From an uncultured Eubacterium sp. (GTDB lineage Bacteria; Bacillota; Clostridia; Lachnospirales; Lachnospiraceae), in contig CAMWXD010000008.1 of the NCBI GenBank assembly GCA_947178105.1, forward strand, positions 1 through 64,000: DNA of 64,000 nt. Reading direction: 5' to 3'. The position numbers were made by a program, and so were the translations under genes. The first letter of the stretch is position 1, and every line of letters begins with the position of its first letter. The notes under the pieces are model-generated. The model did not search any database, was not told the origin of the DNA, and worked only from the letters and a program-made list of their open reading frames with translations. This document shows positions 7,610 through 17,103 of the stretch, in pieces.

Positions 7610-9805
7610 TTAAACCATCAGAAAATGGAACTGGATCGGCTGGTAATCCCCGGCGCCTACCGGCAGCGGAATGCCTGCCTTCATCAGCGCCGCGCCTGTG
7701 TACACGTTTCCAGTCGCCTCATCCTTATAATGCGCCTGCGCGTTAAGCCCTTCCAGATAAATCAGGTGAATATGCGGGTTCGGCTCGTTGCGTAGCTGTA
7801 CCCCGTTGACGATCGTTTCTTTTTGATCCTTGGATACAAACTGCCAGAGCACATAATCCTCGTTTTTAAACGGATTGGACAGCCGGTAATAATCCCCCGT
7901 CTGCACAAGGTGTTCCATCTTTTTATATTCCTGGATCTGCGCTTTTGCCGTCTCTTTTTCTTCCTTGGACAGATGCTCCAAATCCAGCTCATAGCCAAAC
8001 GTGCCGGCGCTGGCTACGACTGCCCTTGTCTCAAACGGCGTCGTGCGCCCGGTCTGATGGTTTGGACATACGCTGACATGCGCTCCCATCGCGCTGACCG
8101 GATAGCCAAACGAAGTACCGTACTGGATCTTTAAGCGGTCGATCGCATCGGTATTGTCGCTGCACCAGATCTGCGGCGAATAATACAGCATCCCGGCGTC
8201 AAACCTTCCGCCGCCGCCTGCACAGTTTTCAAACAGCAAGTCTGGATATCTCGTAACAAGCCGCTCCATCATCTCATAGACGCCCAGCATATAGCGATGG
8301 AACACTTCGCCCTGCCGTTCGCTCGGAAGCGCAGAAGAATAGACGTTCGCCACGCTCCGGTTCATATCCCATTTGACATAATCTACCCCGCAGCTATCCA
8401 GCACCCGGAAGATCTGCTCCATCACATAGTCGCGTACTTCTTTCCTTGTAATATCCAGGTTGAGCTGATGGCGGCTCCTTGTCATATTCCTTTGCGGAAT
8501 GCGCAAAATCCAGTCTGGATGGTTCCGGTACAGGTCGCTGTCCTCAGACACCATCTCCGGCTCGATCCACAGCCCAAACTTCATGCCAAGCCCCTTAATG
8601 CGCTTGACGAGCTGCGGCAGCCCGCCTTTGATCTTGGATTCGTTTACTACCCAGTCGCCCAGCCCGGAATAGTCGGTATCCCGCTTTCCAAACCAGCCAT
8701 CGTCCAAGACAAACATATCCAGCCCGATTTCTTTTGCATTTTTCGCGATGTTATACAATTTTTCTTCGTTAAAGTCAAAATAAGTCGCTTCCCAGTTATT
8801 GACAAGGATCGGCCTTGGCGCCGTCACATATTTGCTGCGGATCAGGTTGGAGCGGTAAGCGTCATGGTAAATATGCGACAGCCCAGACAGCCCCTTCGCC
8901 GAATACGCCATAATGACTTCCGGCGTCTCAAACACATCCCCGGTTTTTAAGCGGTAAGAAAAATGATACGGATGGATCCCGATGACAAGCCTTGTCTGCT
9001 CCATCTGGTCGACTTCGATCTCACAGCGGAAATTGCCGCTGTAAGCAAGCGCAAACCCATAGCAGTCCCCGTGTTTTTCACTCGTTGACTTATCGCAGAG
9101 GATCACAAACGGATTGTGCTGGTGGCTGGACATCCCGCGCTTGCTCTCCACAGACTGCACACCATGATACAGCGGCAGCCGTTCGGTCAAACGCTCCATC
9201 GAATGCCTGCCGTAAAAATGGATCAGGTCCATATGCTTATTCGGGTAATCCATCTCCATCGACATTGCGCGCTGGATCGTAACCATCTTATCCCCCTGGT
9301 TTTCAATCCGCACCGCGCGCGTAATCACATCCAAATTATAAAATACCCCGTATAACAGGTGTACCTTCAAGCTTGTGATCCGGTCATATAATACGATCTC
9401 CAAGGTCTCCGCTTCCTCTTTGCCGCCAAACATGCAAGGCAGCCCTGTCAGGGAATATTTCCCTTCCATCATACGGTAAGATTCATAGCGCAGATGGATC
9501 GCATCGCTCCCATCCTCATGGGTCACTTCCATCGCATTGATCCGGTAATCCCCGTTTCCATATCCAGAATATTCCTGCGGCAGTACATCCAAAGAAAACG
9601 TACGGTCATCTCCGGCTTCATACGGATTGCCGGAAAATCCACGGTCCAGACTGATAATGCGGTGCGAAGCATCGCTGTCCCCAATATCTGATCCATAATA
9701 TAAATGTGCGAGTGTGTCGTAATCCCTCACCTGCATTTGATATACGCTGTTCTTCGTATGAAGCTTAAACACTTTTGTCTTTTCATTGTAAGTAATATGT
9801 TTCAT
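7610..9805 (-). CDS. Alpha-galactosidase, glycoside hydrolase family 36
   Basis: The 731-residue enzyme has GH36 group I length and layout: an N-terminal beta-sandwich, a central barrel and a small C-terminal domain. The nucleophile motif VKWDMNR and the acid/base region CSDNTDAIDRL are both present, as are the family segments VLDDGWFG and GLWIEPEMVS. It should release terminal alpha-1,6-galactose from raffinose, melibiose or stachyose. No signal peptide is seen, so it acts inside the cell on sugar brought in by the neighbouring ABC transporter. The ORF begins at a GTG five codons earlier, but GAGAGGTGACC is positioned for the ATG at 9805. It is the last gene of the locus. Confidence 0.95.
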   Translation of the reverse strand: MKHITYNEKTKVFKLHTKNSVYQMQVRDYDTLAHLYYGSDIGDSDASHRIISLDRGFSGNPYEAGDDRTFSLDVLPQEYSGYGNGDYRINAMEVTHEDGSDAIHLRYESYRMMEGKYSLTGLPCMFGGKEEAETLEIVLYDRITSLKVHLLYGVFYNLDVITRAVRIENQGDKMVTIQRAMSMEMDYPNKHMDLIHFYGRHSMERLTERLPLYHGVQSVESKRGMSSHQHNPFVILCDKSTSEKHGDCYGFALAYSGNFRCEIEVDQMEQTRLVIGIHPYHFSYRLKTGDVFETPEVIMAYSAKGLSGLSHIYHDAYRSNLIRSKYVTAPRPILVNNWEATYFDFNEEKLYNIAKNAKEIGLDMFVLDDGWFGKRDTDYSGLGDWVVNESKIKGGLPQLVKRIKGLGMKFGLWIEPEMVSEDSDLYRNHPDWILRIPQRNMTRSRHQLNLDITRKEVRDYVMEQIFRVLDSCGVDYVKWDMNRSVANVYSSALPSERQGEVFHRYMLGVYEMMERLVTRYPDLLFENCAGGGGRFDAGMLYYSPQIWCSDNTDAIDRLKIQYGTSFGYPVSAMGAHVSVCPNHQTGRTTPFETRAVVASAGTFGYELDLEHLSKEEKETAKAQIQEYKKMEHLVQTGDYYRLSNPFKNEDYVLWQFVSKDQKETIVNGVQLRNEPNPHIHLIYLEGLNAQAHYKDEATGNVYTGAALMKAGIPLPVGAGDYQPIQFHFLMV

Positions 9806-9864
9806 ATGGTCACCTCTCACATATTTTATTTTCTCAGAATAATGATTTGACGGCAGCAGTAAGA

Positions 9865-10539
9865 TTATGCCTGCTCCTCAATAATGTTGCCGTATTCGTC
9901 CACTTTCGGCAAATATGGCTCAAATTCCCTCAAAAGAAGGGTGTCTGTCACAAGACATACAAGTGAAAACCCGCATGTCACCCAGACGAATGCATAAAGC
10001 GGAAGCATCTGGACATCCATAAAAGTCAAAAACATTGGAAAAATACTGAAAAATAAAACGACAATCAAATAGAGCGGTTTGCGGAACGCAAAAAACAGGC
10101 TGTCTTTCATGATTTCCTTTAAGCTTGCCTTAAAAGCTGCCATAGTCGGGAACATATATAACCCAATGACTACCGCTGCCCCGGCGATTGCTGCAAGGCC
10201 AATCTGAAACATCTGAAATACCCCGCCAAACTGTCCGCACCAGAACCATTCCAGACGGATCATAACGGCAAGCGCAAGCAAAACCAGCCATGTCAAAACC
10301 GCCTGCTTAAAATTCGTCTTAAGCCCTTCCCAAAATGTGGAAAACGGGTTGATATCCAAATCCCCGCGCAGCATCTTCATAATGGTAAAATGCAGCGCTG
10401 CAAACGCAGGCCCTGCCGTTACGACTGGAACCGTGCAAAGCACAAACAGGATATTCGCCGCAACGATCACCCAGATCCTTGCCATAATTCTCCCAAACGT
10501 ACTGTCATTTGATAAAAAACCACCCAGCAAACTACTCAT
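9865..10539 (-). CDS. YesL-like DUF624 membrane protein
   Basis: The 224-residue protein has about five hydrophobic helices and the DUF624 pattern near the N-terminus (NDSTFGRIMARIWVIVAANI) followed by PVVTAGPAFAALH. YesL-type proteins sit beside sugar ABC systems in Firmicutes; their role is not established, perhaps helping transporter or sensor function. The start has GGGAGGGG upstream. It overlaps the preceding gene by eight bases, so the two are translated together, and is followed by the alpha-galactosidase. Confidence 0.88.
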   Translation of the reverse strand: MSSLLGGFLSNDSTFGRIMARIWVIVAANILFVLCTVPVVTAGPAFAALHFTIMKMLRGDLDINPFSTFWEGLKTNFKQAVLTWLVLLALAVMIRLEWFWCGQFGGVFQMFQIGLAAIAGAAVVIGLYMFPTMAAFKASLKEIMKDSLFFAFRKPLYLIVVLFFSIFPMFLTFMDVQMLPLYAFVWVTCGFSLVCLVTDTLLLREFEPYLPKVDEYGNIIEEQA

Positions 10540-11263
10540 ATGACCCCTCCCAGTTCAATACATACTCCAAAAACAGTTCTATTTTATCTAAATGCGGCGC
10601 AAGGGACGACACCCCCAGCGCACAGCTTTCTCCGTATAAATGAAACTCCGTCACCAGGCACGTATCACTCAGGTCAATACCGACTGGGATCGGCTCCGTG
10701 CTGTATTCCTCATCCTTTGGCAGCGCATAGACGAGCCTGTCCGCATATTTTTCCGCCAGGGAACCGGCAATTTCCTGATTGGACAGATCCATCAGCCTCC
10801 CTTTTTCTCCAAGCGCCTGCAAATCCTCTGTCTCCATCGTCACAATATCCATCGTTTTTGAATCTACATATGCCACAAATGCATTATAGTATTGATTATA
10901 ACTGTCCTTCGCAGGATCAAAAAAACAGTTGTTGTTAAAGATTACATTTTTTTCCTTTACATCCAGGTGTGCATATTCCACAAATCCGTCCCAAAACCGG
11001 GAATGCTCCCCCACATCCGCATACGTATTCGCAAACACACCATAAAACCAATTTTCCCTCGGTGTATACAAAAAATGGACGGCAAGGTAACTGAGCAAAG
11101 CCACAGCACAGACGACGCCAATGATCCACAGCTTGTAATACTGCCAAATATACTCCATTTTTTTGCGAAAATCAAGTCCTGCTGTCTTCTTTTTTTCTTC
11201 CGCCAGAAATGTTTTGAAATATTCTTTCCCATACTTTTTCATATATACTTTTTGCGCACCCAT
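10532..11263 (-). CDS. Membrane-anchored extracellular protein, binding-protein-like fragment
   Basis: The 243-residue product has a charged cytoplasmic N-terminus, one membrane helix at about residues 47-67 (LWIIGVVCAVALLSYLAVHF) and an extracytoplasmic domain of about 170 residues. Segments such as MDIVTMETEDLQALGEKGRL resemble parts of sugar-binding lipoproteins, but the domain is too short to be a full one. It is coupled by overlap to YesL and follows the permease genes, which suggests an accessory of the transporter (inference). AGAGGTGTTGAAAA precedes the ATG. I do not recognise a named family. Confidence 0.75.
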   Translation of the reverse strand: MGAQKVYMKKYGKEYFKTFLAEEKKKTAGLDFRKKMEYIWQYYKLWIIGVVCAVALLSYLAVHFLYTPRENWFYGVFANTYADVGEHSRFWDGFVEYAHLDVKEKNVIFNNNCFFDPAKDSYNQYYNAFVAYVDSKTMDIVTMETEDLQALGEKGRLMDLSNQEIAGSLAEKYADRLVYALPKDEEYSTEPIPVGIDLSDTCLVTEFHLYGESCALGVSSLAPHLDKIELFLEYVLNWEGSYE

Positions 11264-11416
11264 TTTTCAACACCTCTGCTCCGATTTTCTGATTTGTCCA
11301 TAAATGGCCGGATGCCAACACCTGTCAACACCCGGCCTGTTTGCCGCAAGTTTATACGCTGCCGCTGCACGCTTCACATGCCCTGGCGACAGACGGAACT
11401 GTTTTCCCGATGCGCT

Positions 11417-12259
11417 TTACAGCTTTCCACCGGAGGTTGCAATACCTTCCACAAACTGCTTCTGGAAGATGACATAAATAATAATCATCGGTACAACTGC
11501 AAGCACTGCTGCTGCCATCATAGCCGGATAATCACTTGTAAACTGTCCCTGCATCTTTGCAAGCGCTGCGGAAAGTGTCGTTGTCTCAGCTTTTGTACAG
11601 ACAATCATTGGCCACATCAGGTCTTTGAATGCAAATACTGCGGTAAAGATACCAAGCGATACCATAGAAGAACGCGTTAACGGCATCATGATCTTTAAAA
11701 ACCGCTGTCCAATATTACATCCATCCAAAGAAGCGGCTTCCTCCAAGTCTTTCGGCAGCCCTTCATATCCCGTCTTTAACAGATACGTACCAAACGCGGT
11801 TACAAGTCCAGGAAATACAAGGCCGAATGTAGTATTCATCATCCCCATCTTGGAGATCATCAAATACTGCGGAATAATAAAGATCTGTCCAGGTACCATC
11901 ATCTGAATCAGTACAAGCGAGAACATAATCTTCTTTCCTGGGAAATTCAGCCGCCCAAATGCATAGCCAGCCATCGTTGCCGTCAGGCAGGCGCATAATA
12001 CACGGAAGAAAATCATCAGCAGTGTATTTTTATACAGGATGACAAAGTTGTAGTTTTTCCATACCGTTCCAAAGTTTTCCCAGTGCCAGCCGCTCTGCGG
12101 GAATATATAAAATGGATTGACAGAAATCGCTTCCTGGTTCGTCTTCAATGCCGTGAGGACCATCCATGCAAACGGTACGATCATAATGATCGAAAAGATG
12201 ATCAGAATCGCATGAATGAGAATGGATGTCAGCCTCTGTTTCATTTCATAGCTTTCCAT
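11417..12259 (-). CDS. Carbohydrate ABC transporter permease, MalG/MsmG type
   Basis: This 280-residue membrane protein has six hydrophobic segments and the EAA loop of binding-protein-dependent permeases (LEEAASLDGCNIGQRF). It resembles the second permease of CUT1 sugar transporters, with the long N-terminal periplasmic segment after helix 1 (IFPQSGWHWENFGTVW). It should pair with the permease encoded just upstream. No ATPase is encoded here; Lachnospiraceae systems of this kind usually borrow a shared MsmK-like ATPase encoded elsewhere. Confidence 0.92.
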   Translation of the reverse strand: MESYEMKQRLTSILIHAILIIFSIIMIVPFAWMVLTALKTNQEAISVNPFYIFPQSGWHWENFGTVWKNYNFVILYKNTLLMIFFRVLCACLTATMAGYAFGRLNFPGKKIMFSLVLIQMMVPGQIFIIPQYLMISKMGMMNTTFGLVFPGLVTAFGTYLLKTGYEGLPKDLEEAASLDGCNIGQRFLKIMMPLTRSSMVSLGIFTAVFAFKDLMWPMIVCTKAETTTLSAALAKMQGQFTSDYPAMMAAAVLAVVPMIIIYVIFQKQFVEGIATSGGKL

Positions 12260-12273
12260 ATTCTTTCCTCCCT

Positions 12274-13170
12274 TTAGTTATGATATACAAGTTTCTTTTC
12301 CATCTTCTGCAGGATTACCGTAAGAACCATGATAAATACAAGCAGAATTACTACGATTGCAGCGCCCACGCCTTTATTCCCGTTAGTGAACGAATATTGA
12401 TAAAATACATATACGATGGACTGTGTCTTATTTAACGCCTGGTTCGTCTTATCCATAACCATGAACATCAAATCGAAGATCGTCAGCGCACCGATAATAC
12501 GTGTCTGTACGATAAAAAATGTAGTTGGTGAAAGAAGAGGCATCGTAATGCTGAAAAACTGGCGGATGCCGCTGGCGCCGTCGATCCTTGCTGCTTCGTA
12601 ATAATCTCCCGGTATTTCCTGGAGCCCTCCAAGGAACAGTACCATATTATAACCGATGATCGACCATACACCGATAATACCAATGCAGATCCATGCAATA
12701 TTCGGATTGGAGATCCATGCAATATTTGTATGGAATACATTATTCAAAAGGCCAAACTGCTGGTTGTACAGCCATTTCCATACCATCGCTACTGCTGCCG
12801 GCGCACAGACCATTGGCAAGAAGAAGATCGTACGGTAAACAGAACGGCCTTTCATTTTCCGATTTAAAAATACGGCAAGTACGATCGATATGACAACGGA
12901 AAACGGTACTTCGATAATCGCATATTTGATCGTGTTCCAAAGTGACTGCCACAATTCCGCTTTTCCTGTGCCAAACAGCATATCCTGATAATTCTTAAGC
13001 CCGATAAATACATTTCCAAGCCCAAAATCGCCGGTTTTGAAGAACGACTGGTAGATCGTATCAAAAATCGGATAAAAATTCAAAATCAGCAGCCCCAGCA
13101 TCGTAGGAATAATAAATGCCCAGCCCCAGGCTGCTTCCCTTTTCTCGGCCAATGTCATTTTTTGCTTCAT
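12274..13170 (-). CDS. Carbohydrate ABC transporter permease, MalF/MsmF type
   Basis: The 298-residue product has six hydrophobic helices and an EAA loop (YYEAARIDGASGIRQF). The N-terminus (AWGWAFIIPTMLGLLILNFYP) is typical of the first permease in CUT1 sugar transporters. The ORF track begins 24 codons upstream; the ATG at 13170 has AGGAGGGTGACA before it and gives the usual MKQKMTLAEKREA start. It lies between the binding-protein gene and the second permease gene, 15 bases from the latter. Confidence 0.92.
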   Translation of the reverse strand: MKQKMTLAEKREAAWGWAFIIPTMLGLLILNFYPIFDTIYQSFFKTGDFGLGNVFIGLKNYQDMLFGTGKAELWQSLWNTIKYAIIEVPFSVVISIVLAVFLNRKMKGRSVYRTIFFLPMVCAPAAVAMVWKWLYNQQFGLLNNVFHTNIAWISNPNIAWICIGIIGVWSIIGYNMVLFLGGLQEIPGDYYEAARIDGASGIRQFFSITMPLLSPTTFFIVQTRIIGALTIFDLMFMVMDKTNQALNKTQSIVYVFYQYSFTNGNKGVGAAIVVILLVFIMVLTVILQKMEKKLVYHN

Positions 13171-13252
13171 TGTCACCCTCCTTATCTCAATCTGCATCCA
13201 GCAACCCGGCACTGCCGGACTGCTGGATGATATGGTGAACATCTATACATTA

Positions 13253-14647
13253 CTATTCGTTTGCAATCGCGTTTTCAATAATTGTCTGCGCATTGTCACA
13301 TGCTGTGGACATCAGAGCCGGATCTTCCGGATTCTGCCATGGCTCTAAGAAGCCGCCTGCCTGCTGGAGCGCATCTTCCCATACGGTTGTGTTACGTGTA
13401 TACGGACGGAAGAACAATGTGCCTTCTTCTTCGATCTTCGTAAATGCAGAAAGGTCTGTGCCTTCAAATGCGTTTACAAATGCATCCGAAGCGCCGATAT
13501 AACCAGCCATCGTTACACCCAGCTCAGACTGCTTTTTCTGTCCTTCTTCAGAACAGAAGTAAGAGATCAGGGAATATGCAGCGTCTGGATTTGAGCAGTT
13601 TGCGGATGCTGCCCATCCAAGGCCGTTGTATGCAGATTTTCTTTCGCCTTCGTCACACTGGCCGTTTCCGTTCACATCTGCATATGGAAGCAGCGCCCAT
13701 TTATAATCTGCTGAATTTTCTGCTGAATAATATGTATTAACCATCCAGGAACCCTGTGTAATCATGCCGAGCAGGTTTGATGTAAACAGAGAATCCGTAC
13801 CGGACTCAGCAACCACGCTCTGCGGAGCAGAAACAGTCAGGATCTTACGTACCATTTCCATGCCTTCTTTTCCTGCATCCGAACCGATGGTCGTGCCTTT
13901 ATGGTCGTCTGTAATAATCTGTGCGCCGTAATCTTCCACAATGTTATACCATCCGTCCTGATTGTTGGAAACATTGACGCCATATCCGTAAACGCCTTCA
14001 GCCTTGCCTGCTTCGGTGATCTTAGAAGCTGCCTCATATACATCTTCCCATGTCCAGTCATCGGTCGGAGTGTCTACGTTATATTTTTTAAACAACGCTT
14101 CATTATAAAGAAGAGCGATCGTATCATGATCCTTCGGGATCGCATACTGGGAACCGTTCGAATTATACAGATTTACAATTCCTTCGTAGTAGTTCGCCAT
14201 ATCGATCTTGTCATCTTTTGCAATGTAGTCATCCAGATTTAACAACAGGTTGTTTTCCATATACATCTGCGCTGTATTGGAATGCATCCAGAATACGTCC
14301 GGCATCTCGCCGCCCTGTGCGCCAGAGCTTAACAACGTCCAATAGCTGTCCCATGTAACCACGTTGATATTGACCTTGACTCCGGACTGTTCGCTCCATT
14401 CGTCCGCGATCGCCTGTAAACCGTCAAGCTGATAGTTATCCCAGATATTGACCTGAAGCTCCCCCCCTCCTGATGAGGAACCGCCTTCAGAGCTTCCGCC
14501 TTCATTGCTGTCGCCCTGTTCCGTACTGCCGCCGTTTCCGCTGTCATTGCTGCTTCCGCCATTGTCGCTGCCGCCGCAGGCTGTCACCATTCCAGCCACC
14601 ATCGTTGCTGCAAGTCCAAGTGCAATGAGCCGTTTTTTGTTTTTCAT
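13253..14647 (-). CDS. Sugar-binding lipoprotein of the ABC transporter (family 1)
   Basis: The 464-residue protein has a lipoprotein signal with lipobox VTAC at about residues 21-24, then a Gly/Ser-rich flexible linker to about residue 60, then an extracellular solute-binding family 1 domain (LQVNIWDNYQLDGLQAIADEW at its start). It should capture an alpha-galactoside such as raffinose or melibiose at the cell surface and hand it to the two permeases. The substrate is inferred from the alpha-galactosidase in the same gene run. GGAGG lies eight bases before the ATG. Confidence 0.92.
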   Translation of the reverse strand: MKNKKRLIALGLAATMVAGMVTACGGSDNGGSSNDSGNGGSTEQGDSNEGGSSEGGSSSGGGELQVNIWDNYQLDGLQAIADEWSEQSGVKVNINVVTWDSYWTLLSSGAQGGEMPDVFWMHSNTAQMYMENNLLLNLDDYIAKDDKIDMANYYEGIVNLYNSNGSQYAIPKDHDTIALLYNEALFKKYNVDTPTDDWTWEDVYEAASKITEAGKAEGVYGYGVNVSNNQDGWYNIVEDYGAQIITDDHKGTTIGSDAGKEGMEMVRKILTVSAPQSVVAESGTDSLFTSNLLGMITQGSWMVNTYYSAENSADYKWALLPYADVNGNGQCDEGERKSAYNGLGWAASANCSNPDAAYSLISYFCSEEGQKKQSELGVTMAGYIGASDAFVNAFEGTDLSAFTKIEEEGTLFFRPYTRNTTVWEDALQQAGGFLEPWQNPEDPALMSTACDNAQTIIENAIANE

Positions 14648-15032
14648 ACTTATTTCCTCCTTTTATGATTTAAGTACTTTTTTGCTCGATGATATTGTAC
14701 TTTATTGTGCAAATTTCATAAATGGAATAATCTCGTCTTTTTATGTTAATTTCGTTATAGAAAAATCATAGATTATATGTTATAATGAAAAAAGGCTGAA
14801 TCGTTCCGCAAAAATCATACAGATATTTATTATATTTTACTCCAGACGACAAAAAAATACGCAGTACTTTAGGCAAAACAACCAAGCAACAACGTGTTCT
14901 ACAGATTACTTAGAGTCATATTTTTTTACGATCTACAGTTCCTATCTTTTTTACATGTTTTTATTTATTTTATATTTTAAACTAAATGCGATACACTCAG
15001 AAAATCATTATAAAATAAAGGAGAAAACGACT
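14648..15032. promoter_or_regulatory. Divergent control region between sugar-binding protein and AraC genes
   Basis: This 385-base AT-rich gap has no gene. For the leftward operon, a TACAAT-like -10 is seen with only a poor -35, as expected for a promoter that needs an activator. On the plus strand a TATAAT lies at 14781-14786 with a weak -35, which would give the AraC mRNA a leader of about 240 bases. AraC binding sites cannot be assigned by eye. Confidence 0.45.
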
Positions 15033-15965
15033 ATGCGCAATGTAAAATATACTGATAGTGTTACGTTCCGTTGTCTGGAACACTTAAGAGAGACTTCTTT
15101 AGATATCAGCCTGATTCATGCCGGAAAGGAACATTGTGAGCCATCCCATATCTGTTCCGGGCCGCGGGACGAATATATTCTGCATTTTGTTTTTTCAGGC
15201 AAAGGCTTTTATTCGCTGAAAAACGGCAATATTTTCACCTTATCCGCAGGACAGATGTTTCTAATCCGCCCAGGGGAACCGATTACCTACGGCTCTGACG
15301 CCATCGACCCATGGCATTACGCGTGGATCGGCTTTAACGGGATCCGGGCGGACACGATTATCCGTCAGTGCGGTTTTTCTGCGAATAAGTGGGTGCTTCC
15401 GTCACCTGTCCAGCCAGAGATCGTTATGGACTGCATCAACAATATTTTAGACTGCAAGTCTCTTACGTTTGTAAATGACCTGCGCCGGGAAGCATGGATG
15501 CTTATGCTTTTTTCCAGGCTTGCGGACAACCATGAAAAGCTCAGCCATAAGCGGGTATCAGACAACAACAATTATGGTACAAAAGCTTATGTGGAGCTTG
15601 CAATCGAGCATATCAAATATTATTATAAGGACGGGATCAACGTATCTGATATTGCCGGGCATCTTGGCATCAGCCGGGCATACTTAAACTGCGCCTTTCA
15701 AAAGGAGCTTGGCATGTCGATACAAAAATTCCTGATCGATTTCCGTATGCATAAGGCAGCAAACCTCCTCGTCAGCACGCCAGACGCGATCAAAGAGATC
15801 TCAAACGCCATCGGGTATGAAGACCAGTTGAATTTTTCCAAAGCTTTTAAAAAGAAATTTGGCATGAGCCCGAGAAACTATCGGCTGCATAAAGCGGATG
15901 CCATCCTTTACAACGAAAAGCAGCTCACAGACCATCAGGAGGACTTTGTCGTTTCGCTAAAATGA
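15033..15965 (+). CDS. AraC family transcriptional regulator (first of a tandem pair)
   Basis: The 310-residue protein has an N-terminal cupin-type sugar-sensing domain with the pattern DPWHYAWIGFNG at about residue 90 and a C-terminal double helix-turn-helix (INVSDIAGHLGISRAYLNC; GYEDQLNFSKAFKKKFGMSP). It resembles MsmR/RafR activators that switch on alpha-galactoside operons when sugar is bound. The ATG at 15033 follows AAAGGAGAAAACGACT, 26 codons inside the longer ORF. It diverges from the transport operon it probably controls, and the second AraC gene starts 28 bases downstream. Confidence 0.9.
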   Translation: MRNVKYTDSVTFRCLEHLRETSLDISLIHAGKEHCEPSHICSGPRDEYILHFVFSGKGFYSLKNGNIFTLSAGQMFLIRPGEPITYGSDAIDPWHYAWIGFNGIRADTIIRQCGFSANKWVLPSPVQPEIVMDCINNILDCKSLTFVNDLRREAWMLMLFSRLADNHEKLSHKRVSDNNNYGTKAYVELAIEHIKYYYKDGINVSDIAGHLGISRAYLNCAFQKELGMSIQKFLIDFRMHKAANLLVSTPDAIKEISNAIGYEDQLNFSKAFKKKFGMSPRNYRLHKADAILYNEKQLTDHQEDFVVSLK

Positions 15966-15993
15966 TATCGATTTCAAAAAGGACGCTTGGATC

Positions 15994-16869
15994 ATGGAAA
16001 ATTCATATGTATTGTATGTATCAGACCACAAATTTAAAGACCTGTACTTATGCCTGTGCGGCTATTCCAAATGTGAACCGCTGCACAGCTTCGGCCCTGC
16101 TGTACGCCCCAATTATATCCTGCACTATATACTGGAAGGAAAAGGCTGCTACCACGCCGGCGACATCCAGTATGCCCTGCAGGCGGGGCAGGGATTTTTA
16201 ATCGAGCCTCATGTACAGACCTATTATCAGGCTGACGAAAAAGAACCATGGACTTATCTGTGGATCGGCTTTAACGGCGACAACGCCAAAGAATATCTGC
16301 GTTCCATCGGCTTAAGCAGCGGCCACCTCACCTATCGGTGCAGCCACAGCAGCGAGCTAAAGCAAATCGTGATCGATATGTTAAAAAACAACACTTCAAA
16401 CCCTGCTGACCAGTTTTGTATGCAAAGCCTTTTATACTCATTTTTTGCTGTACTTGCCAGGGACATTTCAGCCTTCCCGAACTCCCGTTCCGACGGGGAC
16501 AACCTGTATATCCGCAGGGCGCTTGAATATATACATAACAACTACGCCAACACGATCCATGTCGCTGATATTGCCAGCTATGTCTGCATCGACCGCAGCT
16601 ACCTGTATACCCTTTTCCGCAGAAACCTTGGCGTATCGCCGCAGGACTACCTTGCCAACTGCCGTATAAGCTGCGCCGCAGAGCTTTTGACTGTCAGCGA
16701 GCTGCCAATCAGCGGCGTTGCCCTCTCCTGCGGCTACCAGGACCCGCTTGTATTTTCCAAAGCTTTTAAACAAAAAAAGGGTATTACACCCTCACAGTAC
16801 CGCAGAAAACACCGGGATGATGCAAAAGACCAGATGATGCGGCGCAAAGGGGAGCTGGAAGGGTTATAG
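15994..16869 (+). CDS. AraC family transcriptional regulator (second of a tandem pair)
   Basis: The 291-residue product repeats the layout of its neighbour: cupin-like ligand domain with EPWTYLWIGFNGDNA and a C-terminal AraC DNA-binding domain (IHVADIASYVCIDRSYLYTL; GYQDPLVFSKAFKQKKGITP). It starts after AAAGGACGC and forms an operon with the first regulator. The two proteins are related but clearly different, so they may sense different sugars or form mixed dimers (inference). The target operon is probably the divergent alpha-galactoside locus. Confidence 0.9.
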   Translation: MENSYVLYVSDHKFKDLYLCLCGYSKCEPLHSFGPAVRPNYILHYILEGKGCYHAGDIQYALQAGQGFLIEPHVQTYYQADEKEPWTYLWIGFNGDNAKEYLRSIGLSSGHLTYRCSHSSELKQIVIDMLKNNTSNPADQFCMQSLLYSFFAVLARDISAFPNSRSDGDNLYIRRALEYIHNNYANTIHVADIASYVCIDRSYLYTLFRRNLGVSPQDYLANCRISCAAELLTVSELPISGVALSCGYQDPLVFSKAFKQKKGITPSQYRRKHRDDAKDQMMRRKGELEGL

Positions 16870-16942
16870 AAAAAGTAAGAATGAAGGCTATCTGTCCATA
16901 CAGAGTAAATCCTTTGCGTTCATCAAACATCGCAGCAAAATT

Positions 16943-16981
16943 AAGGGCTTCCGCTGACAATTCACATCAGCGGAAACCCTT
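16943..16981. terminator. Hairpin after the AraC pair
   Basis: Arms AAGGGCTTCCGCTGA and TCAGCGGAAACCCTT pair with one mismatch around a nine-base loop. It lies 74 bases past the second AraC stop and before the convergent toxin gene; no strong T run follows on either side. Confidence 0.55.
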
Positions 16982-17103
16982 ATAAATATGCTATTTGTTG
17001 CCTACTCAGGAAAATTTCTCGCTTACGAGCGCTTCCTACAGCTATTTTACCAACTTTCAATATCAAAGAGCTTTATTAATTAATTCCTTTTGGAACTCTT
17101 CCA

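Noticed and set aside
8297-8950. 217-residue plus-strand ORF
   Set aside because: It is antisense to the GH36 alpha-galactosidase, whose catalytic motifs are read on the minus strand.
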